Below, in pieces: positions 21,982 through 33,537 of a DNA stretch of 64,000 nucleotides. The notes below the pieces were generated by a model. The model was given only the letters and a program-made list of their open reading frames with translations. It searched no databases and was not told where the DNA came from. Positions within the stretch are counted from its first letter, which is position 1. Each line of letters begins with the position of its first letter. The position numbers and the translations under genes were made by a program. Location of the stretch: contig KB722739.1 in the NCBI GenBank assembly GCA_000349905.1, forward strand, positions 164,383 to 228,382. The letters are read 5' to 3'. The DNA comes from Volvariella volvacea V23 (lineage: Eukaryota > Basidiomycota > Agaricomycetes > Agaricales > Pluteaceae).

Positions 21982-24313
21982 ATGAGCACTTGTATTCTTC
22001 CTCTAGAGATATGTACAGCGATTATCCCTCTGCTTCTGGTTCTTGTCTTCTTCTCGAAATGGCGTGGGATCCGACGCGCACCACCAGGTCCACCCGGAGT
22101 GCCACTCTTTGGAAATGCCCTACAAATACCAAATGATCATCAATGGTTGTTATGGGACAAGTGGAAGAACGAATACGGTGGGCTCTTAAGATATGTACAT
22201 TCGACATTATAATGGCTAACCTAGTTTCTTATCTAGGTGATGTGATGTCTATCAAGATCTTTGGAACGCCACATTTGATTCTGTCGTCCTACAAGGCTGC
22301 GAAAGAACTCCTGGATGATCGAGGTGAGAATATGAACATGACTTGTGATGTCACCTCACGTCCGTACAGGCCTGATATACTCTGATCGTCCGCCTGCGAT
22401 AATGGCTGGGGAGATGTCAGTATCAACTATTGTTAGTCTGGCACGGAAGATTGATACATTGTTCTCCTTGTACAGAGTCGGGTGGAATCGTGGGATGGGA
22501 TATTCGCCAGGGCCCCCAAACGCCAGGTTTAGAGAGATGAGAAGACTCTTCCATACGTTTATTGGTCCCAGAGCTTGCACCTTGATTGAGGGAGGAGTGA
22601 AAGATCGAAACGTTGCCTTTTCGAAGGAAGCAAGAGCATTGAGAGTCGCTCAGCAAGATAGTGTGATTCGGTGCGTCATGATTTGTACCCCGTATTTTTG
22701 TCGGGAATAACTTCAGTTCTGATAGATTGGTGAAAAAACTGATCGACAATCCAAGCAATTTCATTGACCATGCTCGAGAGTACGCGTTATCCTATTGATT
22801 TGTAGGAAAGTCTGACTAGCGTGTTGATTAGAACGACGTCGGGACTCATTTTGCTCCTTGCATACGGCTACGATGTGTACGAGGAATCTGAATTCACTCA
22901 TAATGACCCATTGGACCTTGTTCAGATTGTACAAGATGCAATGGGTGGATTTGCAGTTGCATCTGAACCAGGGAGGTGGTGGGTTAATGAATTGCCCATA
23001 CGTACGCCTGCTAGCAATGCACTACGAATGCTATTATTAACGAAATACACGGATAGTGCGTCACATACCAGGTTCTTTCCTTCCGTTCCAAAGGGCGGGC
23101 AAGCGGATGCGACGTGATTTGGAACGGTTGTATGAGGTCCCATTTAGTTTCGTCATGCGTGAAATGGTGGGTTTCGTACTCACCCACAATTGTCTCTGGT
23201 TGATGCTTAAGGACTAGGCAAACGGAACTGCAAGACCTTCGTTTATTTCAACATGGCTGGAGCCACGAGCTCAAGGTGCTATGGGTGGGAGGATTGACGA
23301 AACAGGGAATTCCAAGGGAGAAGAGGAATTGGTGCAAGCTGCTGCTGCTTCGTTGTACTCCGGTACGTCGGTTCTCGTGTACATCTTGAACTCGAAACTG
23401 AGCCAATGTCGTACCCGCAGGTGGCGCTGAAACGGTACGCACATCATCTGTCTTGCTCGAAGGGGCTACTCACATAGGGATAGACACCATCGTCCATCAT
23501 AACGTTCATGCTCGCCATGATATTATATCCTCATGTCCAAGCACGAGCACAAGAAGAGGTTGACCGTATATTGAAAGACGAGGGTGGCAATCTTAAGAGG
23601 CTTCCAAGTGTGGATGATCGGCTGAAAATGCCGTATGTTGATGCTCTGATGAAAGAGGTGTGGCGATGGGGTCCCAGCGTTCCGCTCGGTTGGTGACACA
23701 TTTATTCCCACTTTGAGATGAGGACATGACCCTAGCGAGACAGGGCTACCGCACATGCTGAACCAGGATGATGAATATCGTGGGTATTCGCTGAAGAAAG
23801 GAACAGTGGTGTGGGCAAATATATGGTGATTATTATCATTGGCTCTAAAAACCTTGACATATAATCCATGATAGGACAATCTTGCACGATGAATCCGTCT
23901 TCCCGGACCCATTCAGCTTCAAACCTGAAAGGTATCTCACGAGCAGGGTTGACAAGGGCTTATCAGATAACGATCCTGACCCAAGCGAAGTGGTCATGAG
24001 TGCCTTTGGTTTTGGCAGAAGAATATGCCCAGGTCTCAACCTCGCGGAGAACACGGTTTTCTTGTCCATTTCCTCGGTATTGGCATTGTTTACGGTTTCT
24101 AAAGAGCTAGACCCCAACACGAGGAAAGAGGTTGAACCCAGTGTCCAGTATGATGGGTTCGTAAGGTATGTTGGTTTTGCACACGCTGAGAGTGAGGCGT
24201 AGTAATTCCACCGTTGTGCTTAAAGCCACCCAAAGCCATTCAAATGCCGCATTGCTCCACGCGTAGCACCCTCTGAGCTTACGATCCTGTTAAATGAAGG
24301 CACCGCCGAATGA
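21982..24313 (+). CDS. Cytochrome P450 monooxygenase
   Basis: About ten exons. The N-terminus carries an ER membrane anchor (LEICTAIIPLLLVLVFF), then the proline hinge APPGPPGVPLFGN. Key motifs: an I-helix proton-transfer motif SGGAETT assembled across two introns near 23360-23485, ExxR as EVWR (about 23660), the PERF-type FKPERY (about 23925), and the haem loop FGFGRRICPG (about 24010-24040). The frame seems to end at 24202, but a GTATGT donor at about 24165 and an AAAG acceptor at about 24221 give a last exon HPKPFKCRIAPR ending at 24313, the usual C-terminus of this group (relatives of the O-methylsterigmatocystin oxidoreductase-like P450s of basidiomycetes). Substrate unknown. No lesions seen. 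Confidence 0.9.
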
Positions 24314-24391
24314 TTCCTCTAGGTACACGCGAATCCCTGATGGTTATTACTACTGCATGTAGGACTAGAACAAAAAGACGACTCAATGTTA

Positions 24392-25090
24392 TCATGATGA
24401 TTGTGCAAGGATGTCCTCCGCCCGCTGCCAGAAGTCCTTTTCCCCCCTCGTGCCACGTTCCCAGTCAGCCAACACATCTGACAGAGCTTTCATCAAAACC
24501 AACTTAGGGTGCTCCCCTTTCCTCCCTTCTAAACCAGGTGCAAGGTCCCTCAAATGACAAAACTGTACCAGCACGACCAGCCGCTCGCAGTGCTCAAGAG
24601 TTGAGAGAACAAACTCGCGTATATTGTCTCCCTCCACGGCCAGATGCGTTAAATTCGGTAGGTGTGCTAACCCCTTCCAGGCATCCCAATCGTCATTAGC
24701 AATGTGGTCTAACACGTCCAAATGCGTTACACTGCCGAAGAAGGGCAGGGCAAAATCTGGTACTGATGCACAATCGGGGGTTAAAATCTTGACGTTCATT
24801 GACAACTTCTTGGGTCTATACTGCCAGTCGGAAGGGGCGAGGAGGATTTGTGTGGCTTCGGAGTTATACTCCGATATCCACAACGCAAGGTTTGTAGCAT
24901 TGTGGCATGAGCGAAGATCTGCTGTGTATTCATCTGTAGGCGACGGTGGGGGTGAGGATGAGGATGATTCGTGTTGTGGGTCATCCTTGCGTAGGAGTAG
25001 ATGACGAACGTGCTTCGAGTAGAGTGGTCTGTGGGTGTATGGGGGTGACCGAGGAAATGGGTATGGTTCTTCTTCCTCAAATGTACGCAT
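24392..25090 (-). CDS. F-box-related protein, N-terminus missing or uncertain
   Basis: The frame has the basidiomycete F-box tail pattern: LALWISEYNSEATQILLAPSDW, ALPFFGSVTHLDVLD, HLPNLTHLAVEGDNI, CERLVVLVQFCHL, and a C-terminus ADWERGTRGEKDFWQRAEDI that is characteristic of this family. Coding resemblance continues upstream of the nominal ATG (IIRVQPFLYNVVMRTF, the usual post-F-box segment) to about 25140. No F-box sequence or start codon joined to it was found, so the gene is probably 5'-truncated. Stop at 24392-24394. Confidence 0.6.
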   Translation of the reverse strand: MRTFEEEEPYPFPRSPPYTHRPLYSKHVRHLLLRKDDPQHESSSSSPPPSPTDEYTADLRSCHNATNLALWISEYNSEATQILLAPSDWQYRPKKLSMNVKILTPDCASVPDFALPFFGSVTHLDVLDHIANDDWDAWKGLAHLPNLTHLAVEGDNIREFVLSTLEHCERLVVLVQFCHLRDLAPGLEGRKGEHPKLVLMKALSDVLADWERGTRGEKDFWQRAEDILAQSS

Positions 25091-25144
25091 GACGACATTG
25101 TAGAGGAATGGTTGGACCCTGATGATGAGGTGGTTCGATATTAT

Positions 25145-26077
25145 TTGTTTATTAGGGATAACAAATTTGCATGAAACGACACAGGAAGCAGCTGAAGTGT
25201 TAATACATAATGGATGGGGTATGGTTCAATGTGAAGCTCACCAATGATAGACTCGTCGTGCGACGAGGCAAAGTGAGGGCATCATATGAGGACATGAGCG
25301 GCATACTTCTTCAAATATCAGTCTCTGGAGTTCGGGTGGTAGCGTTGGGACGGGTCGAGGATTCTGCGCTCCCATTGAGGACAGTAACGGAAATTTGCTT
25401 TAAGAGAGCTTATAAAGATTCATGGCTGAGGAGATTGATCGCTTCAATCTTCGGGATTCGAGGAAGTGGTCTTTGACGGTTGACGCGAGGTGGCATGGAG
25501 GTCGAGGGGATGGACAAGTTGTGTGCGACGGACATCATATGTTCCTTTCTGATCCAAGACGCATCTGCATAACTCTCCAGCGATCCCCGTTGCCCATTGC
25601 CCACGTCGTCATACCTAATGGCCGAACTGAGGCTTCGGGCAATTTGTAATTGCTAATGAGCTTTTCGGCAAGAGCTAGTGGGTGATAGACCGGTTAGGAG
25701 TGGGAAAGGATCACTAAAGGAGGAGGTCATTGCACGAGAGAACTGTACACGACGGCCGACCTCGGAAGTGTTGCTGTGACGTTCAATGCACAGTGATGTG
25801 ATACACGACCACCATGCTACACTTTCAGAGCAAGCAATGTGAGTCAGTCTGACGCGTTTGCGGCATAGTGACCATTGCAAGTCGAATACAATAGATGATC
25901 GTAGAATTGACACCCCTCTTATGTCATCTTGAAGACCTTTGATGCATGTAGAGTTTTTCATGTGAATGTAATTTATCCCTTTTCTCATTTATGCTTCTTA
26001 ATTTTACATATTGGAATCTCTCAAATATAAGGTATACCCCACGTCCTATAAAAATGCGATGTCAACCGAACGTAAAC
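25145..26077. other. No gene recognised
   Basis: Two overlapping plus-strand frames (from 25210 and 25422) look open but show no family resemblance and shift frame at about 25450 without an obvious intron. Possible gene remnant. Confidence 0.3.
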
Positions 26078-27760
26078 TCAGTCAGCGCTCGTCTCATCAA
26101 TCAAGAGGGTGTTCAAGACTCCAGCAATGAAGTGAACCGCTTCCCGGATTGACGCAACATGATCACGGCACAACTTTCCAGTGACCATCTTGGTGAACTT
26201 TTCTGGCTGCCACCTACGTAGCTCAACCTGAATGCGGTCGCGTTTCGTCAAGTGCTGACGGCCCGGAAACAAGGGATGAAAGACAAATTCCCGGATGAGC
26301 TCTGGTGTGATGTGAGTTGGTTTCTCGACATTGCGCAAGACTGGCCAGGGGAAGTCGGAGAAGATTAACGCTCGAGTAACCGTTAGAGAGTGGAGAGCCA
26401 CCCAGAACTTGTCGTAGTGGGAGAAGTACATGATGACTTGCTCAGCGGTTGGACTTCGAATGGGTCGATCCGCTTCTAACGGTATCTCAATCCCAGGCCA
26501 CTCGTCGTCCATAATCACAGGTGCACTCTCCATTCCCTCCTGTACCTCCACAACTCTGGTCTCTGCCTCATGCCCTTCCGCCTGCTGGGCATGCGAACGC
26601 AAAACATGTTCTCGCTCTTTCTTCCACTTCGCGCTCTCTTCCTCGTCAGGAACAAACCTCTTTCGTACAACTTGCTTGGGTTCTTCAATTACTCCGGGCC
26701 ATACCTTTCTCCTCTCTGCGGCCCTCTTCGCCTTTTCGATCTCATAATTCCTCATGATTTCTTCCACCGCCTCTCTGCCCTTCTTCGCTCGTCCGTCTTC
26801 CTGTACCATTCGATCTTCCTCAATACTTGGGTCTCTCTTCCTTTTACTGTTGCTTTCTTGATTCGCTCGCGCCACCCGTCTCTTCACTCTTGCAGAATGC
26901 TCTCTCCTAACCGTAGCTGGCCTTCTCTTCCGAGGTCTGCCTCTTTCTACTGCATCACCGTCGTCTTCGCCTTCTATCTCCCCTTTCTTCTGATCCCCGC
27001 ATCTCGCCATTATCGTTCTATGTAGTTCAGCTAATTTCCGGAACTGAATCACGCGAATTTCATCCAACTCATCGATTTTCTTTCCAGCTTCTTTTCTCGC
27101 CCTCATGGATGCTTCAACCTCCTTTACTATGTCGTCAATATGGCGTTTTGGCGGTGGAGGAACAACGCCAGGAGTGGAAATATCCCCATGTCCCACGCGA
27201 GCTGTATCATCGATACGGTCAGGAGGGCCAAGCGATATATCAGCGACAGACTCGTTCATGTTGGCGAGTGGCTCTACACCCCCAGGCATAGTAATGTTGT
27301 CAGCGGATTTGTCTAAGGAAAGAAGCGAATGAGTGGAGTATTTTGCTGAAAATACCCCCCTCTTCCTCGGCTTAGAGGGTCGAACAATTTTGCGAGAAGA
27401 TGCGTGCGTCTTGATGTAATTATTGACTAGACGCGAAGAGGCCTCATTCCTTTGAAGAAAACGCTTGTCGCTAAGGTTCTTGTTAGAATGTCGTCGACGC
27501 AACCGCGTCGCGTGCCCATCGGGCGCCTTCAAATAGAGGAACCAGGGTGGCACTTCCTTTGACTCGGTGGCACTGTGCTCATATTCCTGCAGGCACGGCT
27601 CTGTGGAATCTGCAGATAGCGGGAGAGGTAGCTTTTGGATTAACGGAGCAAGAAGAGGTCGAACGCGTTCAGGGATTTTGGCTTCGAGGACCGGCTTGGC
27701 CATGTAGCCTGCAAAACGCCGGTAGTACTTGCTTTTCTTACTAGCAGGGCCAATCGCCAT
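26078..27760 (-). CDS. Large basic, charged protein with a conserved C-terminal domain
   Basis: Starts at the first ATG of the frame, 27760 (MAIGPASKKSKYYRRF). The middle is rich in Arg, Lys and Glu with long helical or coiled-coil stretches (about residues 230-400) and patches resembling nuclear localisation signals such as ERGRPRKRRPATVRR. The C-terminal 120 residues form a module seen in many Agaricomycete proteins: a small W/F-rich start (YDKFWVALHSLT), IFSDFPWPV, then HPLFPGRQHLTKRDRIQVELRRWQPEKF, and a final helix AGVLNTLLIDE. The RIxxELRRWxPEKF segment resembles a J-like helix pair, but no function is known. Single exon; an upstream exon beyond 27760 is possible because the frame stays open to 27874. 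Confidence 0.65.
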   Translation of the reverse strand: MAIGPASKKSKYYRRFAGYMAKPVLEAKIPERVRPLLAPLIQKLPLPLSADSTEPCLQEYEHSATESKEVPPWFLYLKAPDGHATRLRRRHSNKNLSDKRFLQRNEASSRLVNNYIKTHASSRKIVRPSKPRKRGVFSAKYSTHSLLSLDKSADNITMPGGVEPLANMNESVADISLGPPDRIDDTARVGHGDISTPGVVPPPPKRHIDDIVKEVEASMRARKEAGKKIDELDEIRVIQFRKLAELHRTIMARCGDQKKGEIEGEDDGDAVERGRPRKRRPATVRREHSARVKRRVARANQESNSKRKRDPSIEEDRMVQEDGRAKKGREAVEEIMRNYEIEKAKRAAERRKVWPGVIEEPKQVVRKRFVPDEEESAKWKKEREHVLRSHAQQAEGHEAETRVVEVQEGMESAPVIMDDEWPGIEIPLEADRPIRSPTAEQVIMYFSHYDKFWVALHSLTVTRALIFSDFPWPVLRNVEKPTHITPELIREFVFHPLFPGRQHLTKRDRIQVELRRWQPEKFTKMVTGKLCRDHVASIREAVHFIAGVLNTLLIDETSAD

Positions 27761-28564
27761 AGCTGCTTTGTGACGTAGTGGAGCACTTTTCTGAGTCTGT
27801 GGAACGAAGAACTGCGGCGTAGTAGAGAAGGCGTTTTGAGATACAGCCAGTTGAGATGGACAATACTTACTCAATAATTAATAGGGAGGGGCCGTGGTGA
27901 AGACCTGGCAAGGATACGTGAAGGGGAACGGAGACCTTATATACGTCGCAGACCATTAGCGCGAAGTGGTCTGTGCAGCCCACAATCTCTAAAAGGGAGG
28001 CGCAGAACAATGTCACGACTGCTAATCCGGACCAAGATCAAAGGGATCAGCATTATTTTGGGAGCTGTTTTGGCTTTGACGTACCCTGACACTGGGGCTT
28101 TGTCTAATTACCATTGTAGTATAAACCCAATGTAGCGCGGCGCAAAACTTGACGCCGCCGCCTTGGTACTATGCAACGTGCCACAGGTGGGCCGCGTGAC
28201 AAAGCCCCGATTCTCCGTATCGGTAATAAAGCGCAGAATCAACGCGATGGTTCTCAATTCCAGCGCGTTGTTTGTACTTGCGAGCTGAACAGTTTGACTA
28301 GATAAAAGTGTAGCGGATGAGCAGTTCATGATGCACGACCACTGAGAACGAGGCTCAAGTGCAATGGACTGAAGAACACGACTGCGAGCAGAAAATCAGA
28401 GTTAAAATTCCTACAATTGTCCTGCGGTCGTCCATTGTCCGGCGTGCAATGAAAGTTCAAAGTGAGGCATAGATAAGGCGATGACCGACTACCACAATAA
28501 ATATAATTCAATACCCAGTAACAGACCCAAACAATCGGCTCTCGACACCCTCCCTCGCCGTGGT
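27761..28564. other. Intergenic region, no gene recognised
   Basis: Short minus-strand frames at 28108-28329 and 28326-28511 have no recognisable content. Confidence 0.45.
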
Positions 28565-30003
28565 CTAGATGTGCAAACGATTGGACTTGAAGAACCTCTC
28601 GCGGGTGTTGATAAGCAATGTCGAACGCTTGTATGGAAAGTCAAAGACCTGAAAAACGCGTCAAACCCTGCATCGAACTTACCAGTACGACTTACTCACT
28701 GTTTGCATATGAAAGCTGGACGCAAATGCAACCTTATTTATTGGTATGTTCGCCTCCTTTGGCTCTCCAATCACCAGCTGCGTTCTAGAATCGGACAAAA
28801 AGAGGTAGTGGGCGATGCCTCTGAGCCAACATTCCGCTATAGTGACGGTACCAGTCAATTCTATGATTCCGCTTGGAAAGATAAACGGTCCTTACATCGA
28901 CCACCACCAAGAAACTTGTTTTCGCCCACCAAGACGTGTAACCCCCGATCCCAGTCTCCGGGAACGACTCCAACGGGGAAATGCTGGGCGACGTGGTTTT
29001 CCTTGATCCACACGAACTCGGTGTATCCCATCAACTCCCCATCCCAGGCCATCATGCAAGGCAGAACGGCAGGGTCCTTCAAAGCCGCTTCAACATACTC
29101 CTTGTGAGCTTCCAACCCACCTTTCTCTCCCCACGCCTCATTGACGCGTTCGTCGTTGTGCCACTCGTGAAAGGCCGTGAGGTGCTTGGACATCAAGATT
29201 CCGTCTTCCCCGCGCTTGGGACGAACACCGTCCGTCACGCCTTCCAGGTCAAAGTAGATGAATTCCAACATAGATGCCACTGTCGGACACCAACGCTTGT
29301 ACAGAACTTGCCCCGGTTGTGGCTTGACCGGCCTCAGAGGGTGAGCGGCGATGACGAGCTCCGTTCGCGTAAACGCAGGTACCATTGGGATATTGGGCAT
29401 GTGCCATCGAAGCCATCCGAGGTGGTGGTACCCCTGTGTGCCCGCTGCCTGCCAGAAGGCCCCTCGGGAGAGGTAGATGAGGTTTTGTGCGTACGGGGCT
29501 TGCTTGACCCGACTGGTGGGGAGGCGACCAAGCGCTGTGGTAAGGAGGTATTCCCTGATCTCGTTTTCGTTGGCGAGCGAGGCGTGGAGGATGATGGGGA
29601 TGTGTTCTTGCTCCGAATATAGAGTGAACAAGGCGTAGATGGTAGTCCATATATTTGGAATGGAGATTGTGCTCGTCGCTTCCGAGGCCGACGTGTGGGG
29701 AGCCTGGGGAGGCATAACTTCGAGGACTTTGTAGCGTGGGAGGTGGTCTGTAGCGCCTTCGAATTTTGTTCCGACCGAGGAGATGTCCAGAGCTACAGGA
29801 GGGGTATCGAGGATTCGATAGCTGGATATGATTATGCCTCCTAGGGCTATGTGAGTCGTGTTGATACCATCGGCGTTGGTTGAGGAAAATGAGGTAACTC
29901 GTGCCCCCGTCGGAAGAACCAAGACTAAGTCACCCCGGTCGGGTGCGGTAGAGGTGGTATGCTTCTGAATGGCCTGCAGGCGTTGAGTCGTTTTGGTGGA
30001 CAT
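28565..30003 (-). CDS. Siderophore-type hydroxyornithine N-acyltransferase (GNAT, Acetyltransf_8/AlcB domain)
   Basis: Three exons: 30003-28896, 28836-28700 and 28648-28565. The first encodes an N-terminal region of about 190 residues and the start of the catalytic GNAT fold: HEWHNDERVNEAWGEKGG, GELMGYTEFVWIKENHVAQH, DWDRGLHVLVGENKFLGGGR. The second adds WLRGIAHYLFLSDSRTQLVIGE PKEAN, and the third VFDFPYKRSTLLINTRERFF, completing the domain as in SidF, SidL and IucB-type enzymes. Known members acylate N5-hydroxyornithine with acetyl-CoA or another acyl-CoA to make hydroxamate siderophores. In basidiomycetes the acetyl version supplies ferrichromes. No NRPS or ornithine monooxygenase lies in the window, so its pathway partners are elsewhere. 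The open frame alone would end at 28861 and lose the last two exons. Confidence 0.88.
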
Positions 30004-30294
30004 TAGATTTTCACGCCAGAGGGAGGGGTGGCACGTAAGGAAGGGATGGGACCAACTTCTCCCTAATCTGATAAGATATAGGAACGGAATCAGGGTAGTT
30101 ATCAGATAATTTTCCTGCGATCGTGATGTGTGATCATCGCTTAGCGGAGTACCAACAAGGCCCCTTCGCGAAGCATGTGCAGCTTCGGGTGGAATTCGAA
30201 CCCCATAAACAGACCAGTGAATAGCATTGCTCGTTCTCAGCTAGTCAGAATCAAAAGTGAGTCGAGCTGTGTATTGTATTATCGTATATGCCTT

Positions 30295-32602
30295 TTACAA
30301 GCGTCCCCTAATCTTAATTTCCAACATCCTGAACGGTACGTACAACACGGCGCTCAACGCAAACGCCACCTCAAACCCGATATCACCCGACTTTTCGGCA
30401 ATAGGCCCAGTGAACCAGACCTGATGCATGCAAGGAATAATCATTCCGAAGGATGCCACGCCTGCCCCAAGCGCCGCTAAACCAGAAGGCAGCTTCCTGG
30501 CCGAGTTCCAGTGGCTTATATCATATTTACCGGGGTCGTTGTTGCGGAAGTAGAGGTGCTCAACGAGGATTATGGCGACGTATGAGGCAGCCCAGTATCC
30601 GATGAGACCCAGGAAGTTGACTAGTGTGTCGTAGAACCTGTGAGAACCCACAATGGACAACGGGATGACGCTAAATGGATATAAACAAGCCTTGAGACAA
30701 GAATTATCTGAGTAGAAGGATATGGGACTCACATGGCGGTTGCTAGGATGGAGAATACATAGCGTGGAACATTGACAAAGAAGGGAACAAACACTTGAAG
30801 GTTCAAGGAGAATGAATAGAACGTCACAGCGATGTTGCCCGCGACCGAGAGACTGAGCAAGACCGTAAGAAACTTCCCAAAGTTTCCTGTTGGACCGAGC
30901 ATGGCTGCTAGCAGACCGCCTACATCTCCTCCTTCGTAACCTGCCGCCCAATCTGGATTGAAGGGCACAGCAACAACAGCCGCTGCGCCTAAAGTCTGAA
31001 TGCAGACCTACGACGAACAAAAATATGAGGTAAACAACAGGTAAAAGCTGGTACGACTCACGATGGGAATTAAGAATCCAAGGTATGAGTAGATGAAAAT
31101 TCTCCAGCTAGAGTAACGGAGTTGATATTTCATAACTTTCATCTAATGGTCATTGAATGAGCCTTACCTGGAAACACCGGGGTTAAAGTAATTGGTGAAA
31201 TCACTGCTCAAGGGAGACCAAGTAATTGCAAAACCAGCCAAGGTCGAGGCGAAGCTCAAGACGTTTGATGCTGTTGCAGGAATAGGTGGTGGTGGACTAG
31301 AGAGGTGTTTACCCCCAACCCCCAAAGCAACCAGATAGGTCACGAGAACGGGCAACCATGCAATCCCCTCATACCTAGGGAACCACCGTAGTAAGATGAA
31401 ACCGATCCGTCCATCCAACAAGTTTATAAAATTACCCACCAACTCAATACTTTATACCCACAAAACGAGACCTAGATGGAATACGTCACTTATAAGTTAG
31501 TCGAAGGTATGATGCGCGCGCACTATAAGGGATATGACGGATATAATGACAATCCCAACGCTAGAGGATTCAGACGTATGCGACGAGGCGAGTCTAAATG
31601 CTGAACTCACCTCCAACTGAGCCTTCCATCTGCCGCACTAGCAAGTGCCTGCCCACCCAGAATCGCGTTCAAGATACAAAACCCACACATTCCAATAANN
31701 NNNNNNNNNNNNNNNNNNNNNNNNNNNNNNNNNNNNNNNNNNNNNNNNNNNNNNNNNNNNNNNNNNNNNNNNNNNNNNNNNNNNNNNNNNNNNNNNNNGG
31801 TTTAGAATACAAGGCACAATGACGCCGTAATAACTGCTCATTATTGAGTATTAAATATTGCTTGATTCGTAGTGTAGTTTGCTTACCCAAAGGAGTATCG
31901 TGATATAATCATTTGTCGAAGACCAAACTTTGGTCCCCATGTCGTGCTATCTTATTCTCAGTGAGGAAACTGAAACCATGCTGAACAAAACTCACAAGTA
32001 AGCAGGAAATGCGCAACATAAGAGATTGAAGAAGAAAATAGTTAATGCCGTGTCACGTAAAGACAGGCCGAAAATGACGGGTCCCAATGTACCAGCAGAG
32101 AAGCTACAACAGTTGACAGGGTTGGAAAGTCAAATTGGTCCTGAGCATAGAATACGCACGAAAGTATATTGAAGTTGGCGGAAAACCAAATGAAGAATAT
32201 TTTACTATATCGAGTATCAGTGCGCTCTTCCAGTGGCGTGGGTCGAATGCCTGATTGGTTGAAGATAAAGATACTACGTCAGCTTCTCTTCTCTGTCAAG
32301 CGTGGGCGTAGTCTGGGTGATGGACTAGAAACTAGGCTCTAGCCAATGTGAAAGGCAGCCGCGCGCTCCGACGATTGCCAGCACAACCAGCTTAACGTAA
32401 GGTCGACTTAAAGAGCATCGCACTAACCTCTGGACTCTACACCCAAAGTTTTGAGTCTTCTCGACCATTTTTCGAAGCCTCCTAGATCGATGGTGCTTGC
32501 GTATATAGACTCCTCCACCTGAGCCTCCCGATCTTTGTCGTCGGATGCAACATCAGCCCCTGGACCTCTCTCTTTGTCGTGATATTCGTCAGGCCTTGAC
32601 AT
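30295..32602 (-). CDS. NCS1 family nucleobase transporter (Fcy2/purine-cytosine permease type), split by a scaffold gap
   Basis: The N-terminal soluble exon starts at ATG 32602 (MSRPDEYHDKERG; the TTG upstream is not a start). Later exons give membrane segments with family motifs: CILNAILGGQALASAADG beside the gap, FAITWSPLSSDFTNYFNPG (the Fcy2 WAPLxxDFTxY signature), an FILLRWFPRYEG loop, and the C-terminal LVEHLYFRNNDPGKYDISHWN and IPCMHQVWFTGPIAEK. Members of the family import purines, cytosine or related bases with protons across the plasma membrane. The 100 N at 31699-31798 remove an unknown part of a middle exon or intron. Otherwise the exons splice normally with GT-AG signals. Specific substrate cannot be read from the sequence. 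Confidence 0.87.
31699..31798. other. Scaffold gap of 100 N inside the NCS1 gene
   Basis: Exactly 100 undetermined bases interrupting the transporter coding region. Confidence 0.99.
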
Positions 32603-32649
32603 TTGAGGGTCTTGTGATCTCGTTATCGTTGTCAATGACTCGACTCCTA

Positions 32650-33537
32650 GCTACCCTGCTGTCCCTTGTGCAGCCCTAGTCCGAGCATGTTAGGTTTACA
32701 TCGATGAAGCGCAACTTGAGCAATCACCGGAGATGGGTGCAGCAACCACAGAATGGTACGATAAAGTATCGAGAAGAGGGAGAGGAACTCGAAGCCCTCT
32801 TCGCTTCGGACCTGACATTTTGTGGCGCATAGGGCCGAAGGGTGGGCAGCCGTAATTGCAAGCTAGTTCGACCACGTGCTAGTGGGAAACTACTGATGCG
32901 ATCAGGAAGGCAGACTGACAGATACAATCTGGATATACGAGCGAAAGTCTTCATCTTCGCGAATAGGCGCCCTGCCTAACCAGAAGCGATGAATCTTCTA
33001 TCAATAGCAGATAGTAGGCTGCAATAGAGGCACGTCCTCCACTCGTCGGCTCGGGCTAGACCCAATAGCGCCAAGTTTGACTTGGCACACCTCATCGATC
33101 ATCGTGCAGATTTTGCGGTCGAAGATATTCTGAGATGATGTCAGAAGCAAATCACCTTTGCTTCCGGGTTAAAATTATAAGCGCCCGTTATCTTTCAGCA
33201 AGTCAAGTCGATACGGATAGGTAAGGATGTAAACACAATGCACAGCGGCTACAAAAGTACAGTTATGATTGGAGTATGTCGGTGATAGCAGTGTCTACCC
33301 TTTGTAGGCTGATTTGCAATGACACTAGGGGCATCATGGCATGATCTATACCAATGTTGAGCCAATAACGAGACGAGGCGGTCTGTGACCTACCATGTAA
33401 ATGGCTACCTGATAGCCATAGTTCTACCCCATCTCTTATAGGAGTTAGGAACGATTTTTGCACGTTAACGATGTTGTCGCGATCACGTATCCCAGTCTAA
33501 ACGAGGTCAGCCAACCCAATCCATCAATCTGAATATT
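32650..33537. other. Intergenic region, no gene recognised
   Basis: Separates two minus-strand genes. No coding resemblance, no RNA gene seen. Confidence 0.5.

Noticed and set aside
26430..27332. Plus-strand frames opposite the large basic protein
   Set aside because: Antisense shadows with Ser/Leu-rich composition caused by the Arg/Glu-rich coding strand.
30150..30210. GGAATTCGAACCCC resembles a minus-strand tRNA T-loop
   Set aside because: No matching acceptor, D or anticodon arms within tRNA distance. The T-stem does not pair well.
28565..32602. A siderophore biosynthetic cluster formed by the acyltransferase and transporter
   Set aside because: The transporter is an NCS1 nucleobase permease, not a siderophore or MFS transporter. 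No NRPS or ornithine monooxygenase lies nearby.
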